Shown here: in pieces, positions 36,701 to 64,000 of the stretch
How positions within the stretch are numbered: position 1 is the first letter of the stretch
Layout of the letters: every line of letters begins with the position of its first letter
Assembly (NCBI RefSeq): GCF_000003815.2
Contig: NC_049994.1
Coordinates: 4,406,746 to 4,470,745 of the forward strand
Direction: 5' to 3'
DNA length: 64,000 bases
From: Branchiostoma floridae
Lineage: Eukaryota; Chordata; Leptocardii; Amphioxiformes; Branchiostomatidae
Translations under genes and position numbers: made by a program
The notes under the pieces: generated by a model
Told to the model about the DNA's origin: nothing
The model's input: only the letters and a program-made list of their open reading frames with translations
Databases searched by the model: none

Positions 36701-38363
36701 TATGAATGGGCAGTATTACACAACTGATGGCTAACACTGGAGACCTAAGGGTGATTGACAGCTGATTAGGACAACAGTGACAGGAAAATGTTGACAGATG
36801 ACCAAGTGGTCCTCAAGGAAGATCGTTTTGAGACATGAAGCATCGTTCTTTATCAGAGCATCTCTCTAACAGTAAATTGAGAACTTGGAAGGGTAGTTGA
36901 CAATGTCATCTTTGATCACATAACATATGGGCAGGTTTACAAAGCTGTAGTTCACCCTGTCAGTATTTTTTCTGAACTCACTCTTGGAAAGCCATGGTTG
37001 AGACAGTGTAGCAATTTATCTCTTATTCATAGTCTTCAGCTAGAACATGGCCTGAAAACACCCAAGAGGGAGATGGGAAGATGAGATCTTCCACACACTC
37101 AAGGGCTGGGGGTCTCCAGAACCAACTGGGGGGGAGTATGCAGAGGGTAGACCAACCTGGCGTGAAATGTCGATATCTGTAACCGCTATGCATCAGACTA
37201 TGATGCCTGCAAATGATTCATTGATTGATAGAACATATGCGTATGGTGAATTGACAACAAAGTTTTCTTGCCCATTTTATAGCCATTGACTACATCAGCT
37301 TTCTGGTGCAGCAGAAGAAGAAACAGGAAGATGAGTTGGACGCACTCAGGAAGGACGTCATGGCTCTCAAAATCATGAAGGGGTAGGAATTTCACATCTT
37401 TGATGAGCCAGGAATGTTTGTATATCTTGCTGATTTAGGTCATTGCAGTATTTGCATAAATTGCCAGATGGCATGCATGCTGTGCCACAGTTAAAATCAT
37501 GAAGGGGTAGGAATTTCAAATCTTCAATGTGCCAAACATGTTTGTATACCTTGCAGATTGAGGTCATTGCAGTACTTCTGTAAACTGCCAGATGTCATGC
37601 ATGCTATGTTTCAAAGTCATAAGCATTGCAATCGCTTTCAGGAATTATGAGGAGATAGTAGAAGCCCATCAGAACACGCCGACCCAAGGCCAGAACCAGG
37701 TGTCAGACGAGGTCAAGTTCAATGTGTTCCGCTCGGTGATGGACCACCAGTTCCAGTCCTTTAACCAGTCCATCTCTGTGGCCAGCTTTGCGGAGCTGTC
37801 GGCCTGTGTCTTCAGTTGGTTGGAAGAACACTGCAAACCTCAGGTAACACACAGGCCTCTTTCCCTTGGCATCAAAATACTGTAAATCTTGAAATAGCTG
37901 TGGTCATTTTATTTTTGCGGTGAATTCAAGACACCAAAGTATGTTTTTCCAATGTATCGCTAGATTGTTCCTATAACCCCTTGGCAAAATGTAGAAATGC
38001 AAAGTCGAATAAAAAAGAAACTGAATATTTGATGGGCATGCAGCTTTTTTCTAATTGGTGGAACTGTTAATTGCCATGCTGTCATTGGTGGAGCAGCTAA
38101 TTGTGATTGACAATCAGGATCATTTTATTGTTTCAATTGTGAAGCAAACCACCGAGAAAGCTTCCTTCCTCTTCTACAGCAAAATGTAATGCCCATGGAA
38201 ATAGATGGATTAACAGTAGCATTCTCCCCATTGAAATAGACTCCAGTCTAGTGTTAAGATAATTAAAGATCCTAAATTTTACCATTTGTTGTTTGTTCCA
38301 TTACAGACATTACGAGAACTTATGCTGGGGGTTTTGAGACAAGTCAACAACCAGCTCTTTTAG
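30719..38363 (+). CDS. MLX: Max-like protein X, bHLH-leucine-zipper transcription factor
   Basis: Coding exons: 30719-30763, 31594-31645, 31858-31983 (3a) or 33493-33606 (3b), 35224-35324, 35791-35887, 37283-37382, 37642-37843 and 38307-38363; all junctions are GT-AG and keep frame. With 3a the protein is 259 residues, with 3b 255. The basic region HTAAEQKRRDAIKKG carries the E-box-contacting His96, Glu100 and Arg104 (3a numbering). The loop contains QIGSQKLSKATVLQR, and the zipper (DYISFLVQQKKKQEDEL) follows. The C-terminal domain VSDEVKFNVFRSVMDHQFQS through NNQLF is the dimerisation/cytoplasmic-retention domain of MLX. In animals MLX pairs with Mondo/ChREBP or Mxd/Mnt proteins to bind carbohydrate-response or E-box elements; that role is taken from the family. 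3' neighbour PECR is convergent. Confidence 0.95.
31145..31346. mobile_element. Small inverted-repeat element in MLX intron 1
   Basis: AGAGGGTCCGCATG at the left is mirrored by CATGCAGACCCTCT at the right, with AGTA outside both ends. The interior repeats ACGATTTACG, ATTACGCTAAAT and ACGAATTACG motifs. About 200 bp. Confidence 0.6.
31858..31983 (+). other. MLX: MLX alternative exon 3a
   Basis: 126 nt, phase 1 at both ends. It encodes 42 residues starting A-F-S-D-G-D-L-K and ending S-S-V-P-N-T. Preceded by TTTTGCAG and followed by GTATGA. Homologous in position and at both ends to exon 3b, 1.5 kb downstream. Confidence 0.85.
33493..33606 (+). other. MLX: MLX alternative exon 3b
   Basis: 114 nt, phase 1 at both ends. 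It encodes 38 residues starting A-F-G-E-T-D-F-K and ending G-S-S-V-P-N-T. Preceded by CCCCTACAG and followed by GTACAG. Its Ser/Arg-rich middle (RQNSFSSRASTAS) looks closer than 3a to the human MLX segment. Confidence 0.85.
36205..36410. repeat. Interspersed repeat in MLX intron 5
   Basis: Near-identical to the segment at about 5520-5710 (shared TTTTCAATGTACTGTTATG and CGTGAAAGTTTGG), ending GTGAATTACAGTA. Confidence 0.6.
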
Positions 38364-38495
38364 CAGTTCCTGGGTCTACAAGGATATATGGGGAAAATAT
38401 ATGGAAAGACCAGAAGTGATTTGTTTTTCACAACATTTATTTATGTCTTGTCATATTGTGCACCAGATGCAATTTTGCTCTTTTCATAAATTTAG

Positions 38496-38501
38496 TTTAT
38501 T
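38496..38501 (-). terminator. PECR: Candidate PECR polyadenylation signal
   Basis: TTTATT on the plus strand is AATAAA on the minus strand, about 670 nt past the PECR stop. Another lies at 38436-38441. If used, the PECR 3' UTR is antisense to most of the MLX 3' UTR. Confidence 0.4.
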
Positions 38502-39145
38502 ATCCGTACTGCTTTACAGCTGTATGTAACAAATACTAGTCAAATTTGATACATTTCTACTTGACAAAAACTGTTAACTTGGATTTCTCTATTACTGAAG
38601 CAGTTTGAATTAACAAGGACACAGCAAGTCCTTTTGGCCTGCTTGCTGTCTGCTTCCCATATACATGTAGTTCACAAGCCATATTTGTATTATATTTTCT
38701 ATTGTACATAGGTTTGATATGAGAAGTATTGTAAATATTGCTCTTCAGTATGCATTGTTTCATTGATGACCTTTACTGCCATGGCACATTAGATAATTTC
38801 TAATATGCCAGTAGTGTAGTTCTTAAGGAATGTGAAAATGCATTTGTACATTTATAAGACATCACCAAAATCTTGAAAACAGTGCAGCATCCTAGGATGA
38901 TAATGAATTTCAAACTTGGACATAAGCAGCATTATTTTGTACTCTTAGTAATCTGTATTTCAATTTGACACCAGTGGATTAATATAATGAAAGCTATGGC
39001 AGTTTTGTAAAGATCATACTGATATTTGACATTTTTTGTTTTGTTTTGAACAATTAATTGCAGAACAGTAATACTATATCATGTATATGAAACAGATTGG
39101 GTCATTATTCATATTGTTGTATTGAATATTGTATAATGACTTGTG

Positions 39146-39151
39146 AATAAA
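39146..39151 (+). terminator. MLX: Probable MLX polyadenylation signal
   Basis: AATAAA about 780 nt after the MLX stop codon and about 20 nt before the PECR stop codon on the other strand. Confidence 0.6.
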
Positions 39152-39169
39152 ACAATAGCCATTTTTTTC

Positions 39170-47604
<8,435 letters not shown>

Positions 47605-48483
47605 TTACTCTCTAAGCAGACGTTCGGCGGTGGATGGCTTTTGACGTCTTTTTTGTCCGGATATTTTATATGGTTTTCTTTTTGCCCGACAGATTAAGAT
47701 GGTGAACAAATATAAAACATTACAGACTAGAATGCCAAATAAAAAACGCTAACGTTACTATTAATATATTAAAGACGTTTAAAAGAAAGACCTCTGCTTG
47801 AAGAATACGGACTGAGTCCAACCTCTGCTTGAAGAATATGGGCTGTTCTCATTGGCTAAACTTAGGAGGACTGCCTCATTTCGATGACGGGGGCAGTGTT
47901 TGCTATAGAATATAGCTTATGATTTTACAACCACTATATGTAATTTTTATCCATGTAGCAATTTTAACCTTTCATTTTGTAAACAGCACATCCTCATGGC
48001 TATCATTGGTACTGCAGCATAACCCCCACTTTTTGTTCTTTACCGTTGGCAAGCTGTTTTCTAACAAAGATAAATTCTATACACAATAAATTTTAACAGC
48101 GGCTAGATGTAACCATACTCTTGTTACTACTAGATTTGCACTGGTAATAACCTCCATATAAAGTTTATTATACCCCCTTTCCACGGGGACGGCGCTCTCT
48201 CTGAGACCTAAAATTTGAGATTGCTCGACGAATTCTATAGAAAAGAAACAAATCTTTTGTGTTTTGTTGTCTTCTCAGTCACACTTTATCTTTTGAATAA
48301 AATACCCAGTGTGAAAGCCAAGGATACACATATACATGTACTATTTTGGTTGCAGTGAGAGCGCAGCACGATCGCAGTCTAGTGGAAAGGGAGCCTTATT
48401 CTTGAGGCTTAAAGTATATTTGCAAATCTTACTTCATTTCCACAAGCACAGAAAGAAACAACACTTGATTCTTACAGAAAGTC

Positions 48484-48508
48484 TTTATTCTTACGGAAAC
48501 TTTTTATT
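48484..48508 (-). terminator. HSPA8: HSC70 polyadenylation signals
   Basis: Two minus-strand AATAAA hexamers (48484-48489 and 48503-48508) about 265-290 nt after the stop codon. Confidence 0.65.
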
Positions 48509-48771
48509 CTTTCTCTTCCTTTCCACACTATAGAATCTTTTTTTTTGTAACGTAACGGCAGATAGGATGGATAAGAGTTTACAGTTGAACAAATAAAAAA
48601 GGTTCACCGAAGTAAACCTGCACAGAATTCAAAAGTGCTTTTACTCTCATATACATATCGAAGCAGTTTTGAGGAAAGGTAAGGGACTGTAAAAACGGTG
48701 TTCGGCTAGGCTTGTAAGGTCTGCAAGGGGCGTGTTCAAAATCCAGATCGTTTTGTTGTTCGGGTTGGAGT

Positions 48772-54347
<5,576 letters not shown>

Positions 54348-55830
54348 GGTTCTGTGTTCTAAAACAGGATGTGAAGGTTGCTTCAGTTGGGTGTTAACAT
54401 GTTTCACAGTTCACATTTGCTTATCAAACCACACCCTAGTCACATATGCATGGCACATTTAGCTCTGTGTTAGCCTTGAATAACATACCAGTCCCACCAC
54501 CATCATGACTACCCCAACTAAATACATGAAAGTGCAGCTCTACAAAGAAATAGTCTAGAACTCCATTATCGACATACCCATTGATCAAAATCTCCAAAGG
54601 TTTTCAAATCTTTAAATATAAAAATTGGAAAAATGAAATGAAAAACATGGAACAGAATCAATCTATATTTTAATCAAATTAAGGTACATAAGTGCAACAC
54701 AATTTCTTCCTGTGCCATTAGCAAAGCAAGCACTTTCATTTTGATCCACTCACTAGAACAGATCAATCTACTGGGAAGCGATCAATGAAAATTGGATGGA
54801 AAGACAATAGTCCACTCTGGTGAATACAAAGGTTGTTGGGTATGAATAATGCAAACCAATAATCAGTGGCCGCTCAACCAGTCTGGCTTCCTCAAAGTTC
54901 CTGTATAATCTATAATTTCTGCAACGTGTGGGGAATGGGGAGGGGGGTTACAAAGTCCTCTTTTAAAAATTTTGTTCAAATTTCGGTACGAAATCGAGTG
55001 CCAAAACCCAGAATTTTCCCTGCTTTCACAACTCTGAAAGTATATTTAGTCCGAGAATATGTAATCGGGAATTTCCAAGGGGGATTTCCAAAGATCACGA
55101 ATTTATGACGTCACCACGTGGTGAGATCTGGAAGTTTCGGGAAGGCCATTCTTTCTATTAAAGGAAACCGAAAAGGCTAGTGAAAGTAACAAGAAAGGGG
55201 TCTCAATTTCTGCTTACGGTTTCAACGGATGTGCCCCGAAAAAATGGGACAATGAAATAGCAACGCCCAGGGCACAAACGGATAAAACCGCCATTTTTGG
55301 TTGAGTCATTCAGACTTTTGATGGGCTTTGAATTTGATACCCCTCGTTCACTACACTACGTGTCTCTTCTTCAGATAGACTCATGACTGGACCCATTCAA
55401 ACTATGAAAAACATGAATCTGGCCTTGATGTTAACGAAGAATATCTACTGAAGAAGGCTATAATGTTGAAAATTTTGCTACTAGAGACTAGAAATTACTC
55501 AAAAATGGCGTCAGACAATGAATGAGTTACATGGTAATGAATTTTTCACGACTTCCTCTTTTGGAAGCACCAAGGAGCATATGAATTTTATCTGGACAGA
55601 AACTTAACAAGTCGAATCTAAGACTTTGAGGTAAAATATTTCTGAGGAAACAAACATTGAGACATAGAATTCTAGCAGGAAATAAAAATTTCCGAATCAG
55701 ACATGTTCTACTAGCCGGTCACACGTGGTGTCGCATGTGAAATGCCGGCCGGCTTGAGTACAACCAAAGAACGAGCAATTTACACAAAAAGTAACCGTAA
55801 AAAATCGTAATACGAGAAACTACAGCTTAC

Positions 55831-55930
55831 CTTATAGTATTTACAGCAAATATAATACAGGAATGATTGGTAAAAGGCTTCTTGGAAGCTTGGTAAAGAG
55901 GTACAAGTCTAAGTGATGTCTACCGTTTCC
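55831..55930 (-). other. HSPA8: HSC70 non-coding first exon (approximate)
   Basis: A strong donor ATAAG|GTAAGC on the minus strand sets the exon end at 55831. The start is placed about 30 bp past the TATA box. The matching acceptor TTTTAG precedes AACACAGAACC and the ATG (exon 2 edge at 54358). Confidence 0.65.
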
Positions 55931-55957
55931 GTTACTGAGGGTGGCGCAGGTGCTGGC

Positions 55958-55963
55958 TTTATA
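55958..55963 (-). promoter_or_regulatory. HSPA8: HSC70 TATA box
   Basis: Minus-strand TTTTTATAAAGCC contains TATAAA upstream of the predicted first exon. Confidence 0.75.
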
Positions 55964-55976
55964 AAAAGGAAGGATA

Positions 55977-55989
55977 GAATATTCTGGAA
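55977..55989. promoter_or_regulatory. Perfect three-unit heat shock element
   Basis: GAATATTCTGGAA contains three alternating NGAAN units (GAA, TTC, GAA) at exact 5-bp spacing, the HSF1 trimer target, just upstream of the HSC70 TATA box. A further TTCCAGAA two-unit element lies at 56060-56067. Confidence 0.85.
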
Positions 55990-56588
55990 ACGTGAATCAC
56001 GTGTGTGGTTTTAGCCAATCAGCGCGTAGGATCTGGATTGGTCTGGGTGGGTCAGATACTTCCAGAACCATCGGTAACGATATTTATCATTCATTGAATA
56101 TACAATTTCTTCTTTTAACAATAATAACTGAATAAGAAGTGACCATTGATGGATTTTATGATATAATAAGTATCTTTTTTCATAATGAATTTTTAGATTT
56201 TTTGCTAACTGATGATATGAATACCAATTTTCTAAAAACTTGTGAGGGAGGAAACCCACTGAATACGACAGCAAAAAGAACACCCCCTTGCTCACCATAT
56301 TTGGTAAGGATGATGTAATGCCATTTGTTGGACGTCAATGGGTCAAACCAACAGGTTAGCAACCACCAAATACGTATTTCAATAATACATACAATTTTCT
56401 GAGCCATAGCTATATATTTTGATAAAGATGCAATAATAGCACCTTTATAATATTTTGGTCAGCAAAAGTGAAATGATATCTTTTAAAATTGGCATGTAAT
56501 ATTATATTCTCCACCCCTTTTACGATTTGATGGTAGAATAGTCTGTTTAATCCCCCGGGAAAAATCTCAATGGTGATTGGTTGAAATT

Positions 56589-56597
56589 CCCGCGAAA
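56589..56597. promoter_or_regulatory. E2F-like site upstream of MCM6 (distal)
   Basis: CCCGCGAAA, the reverse complement of TTTCGCGGG, matches the E2F consensus. An inverted CCAAT box (ATTGG) lies about ten bases upstream. Confidence 0.65.
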
Positions 56598-56842
56598 TCT
56601 AGCTGGTTGTTCAGTCAATATTCCTCCCCTCAAAATTGTGTTTCAAAAGCAAAAGTACGATAATTTTGTCAAACTCTACAAAAACTCATATGTGATTTAT
56701 TTTATATCAATTTTTTTTACTCATATTTTGTCATATTTTGCTTACTTAACGTCCTCGTTCAAAGAAGAAGTTTCGTTTGCCAAACTTGAGAGGGTTACAC
56801 TGGACAAAGGATAGAACAGCCCTTCGTCCATGTGACCGTACT

Positions 56843-56852
56843 GGCGCGAAAA
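56843..56852. promoter_or_regulatory. E2F-like site upstream of MCM6 (proximal)
   Basis: GGCGCGAAAA is the complement of TTTTCGCGCC, a near-ideal E2F site, 74 bp before the MCM6 start codon. MCM genes are standard E2F targets at G1/S. Confidence 0.75.
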
Positions 56853-56925
56853 CTGCACATTGATTAGAGAAGACGACGAGAGTACAGAAAATATATCAAG
56901 AAATCTTCGGCGACTTTGACCCGGC

Positions 56926-64000
<7,075 letters not shown>

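Overview
This is a piece of an animal nuclear genome, not a prokaryotic window. It holds split genes with GT-AG introns, long repeat-rich intergenic spaces, polyadenylation signals and assembly gaps of N. The repeats (short tRNA-derived SINEs, the TACTGTAAATGC...GCATTTACAGTA inverted-repeat family, PIF/Harbinger-like and hAT-like MITEs) and the gene structures fit an invertebrate deuterostome. My best guess is a lancelet (Branchiostoma), but no marker in the window proves the species.

Five protein-coding genes can be supported. From left to right: (1) a TMEM169-like two-pass membrane protein on the minus strand (4145-5086, one coding exon); (2) MLX, the Max-like bHLH-leucine-zipper factor, on the plus strand (30719-38363), with two alternative versions of exon 3; (3) PECR, a peroxisomal trans-2-enoyl-CoA reductase ending in a Ser-Lys-Leu peroxisome signal, on the minus strand (47577 down to 39170), tail-to-tail with MLX; (4) a cytosolic HSC70/HSPA8-type chaperone on the minus strand (54347 down to 48772), with a non-coding first exon, a TATA box and heat-shock elements; (5) the 5' half of MCM6 on the plus strand (56926 to beyond the window end), head-to-head with HSC70 and preceded by E2F-like sites.

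The stretch from about 5.2 to 30.7 kb has no gene I can recognise. It is filled with mobile-element debris: a TA-flanked mariner relic lies further left (1.3-1.8 kb), and this stretch holds nested hAT-like elements with 8-bp target duplications, PIF/Harbinger-like MITEs with TTA/TAA duplications, SINE head arrays, and simple repeats. Introns of PECR, HSC70 and MCM6 carry more of the same, including a MULE-like element and a TTAA-flanked element.

The genes do not form one pathway (a membrane protein, nutrient-responsive transcription, peroxisomal lipid metabolism, protein folding, DNA replication licensing). TMEM169 and PECR are also direct neighbours in the human genome, so part of the layout may be old. 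The most unusual features are the paired MLX exons 3a/3b and three places where a short tandem duplication copies an exon boundary together with its splice site (MLX exon 6 donor, MCM6 exon 7 acceptor in four copies, MCM6 exon 8 donor in three copies).
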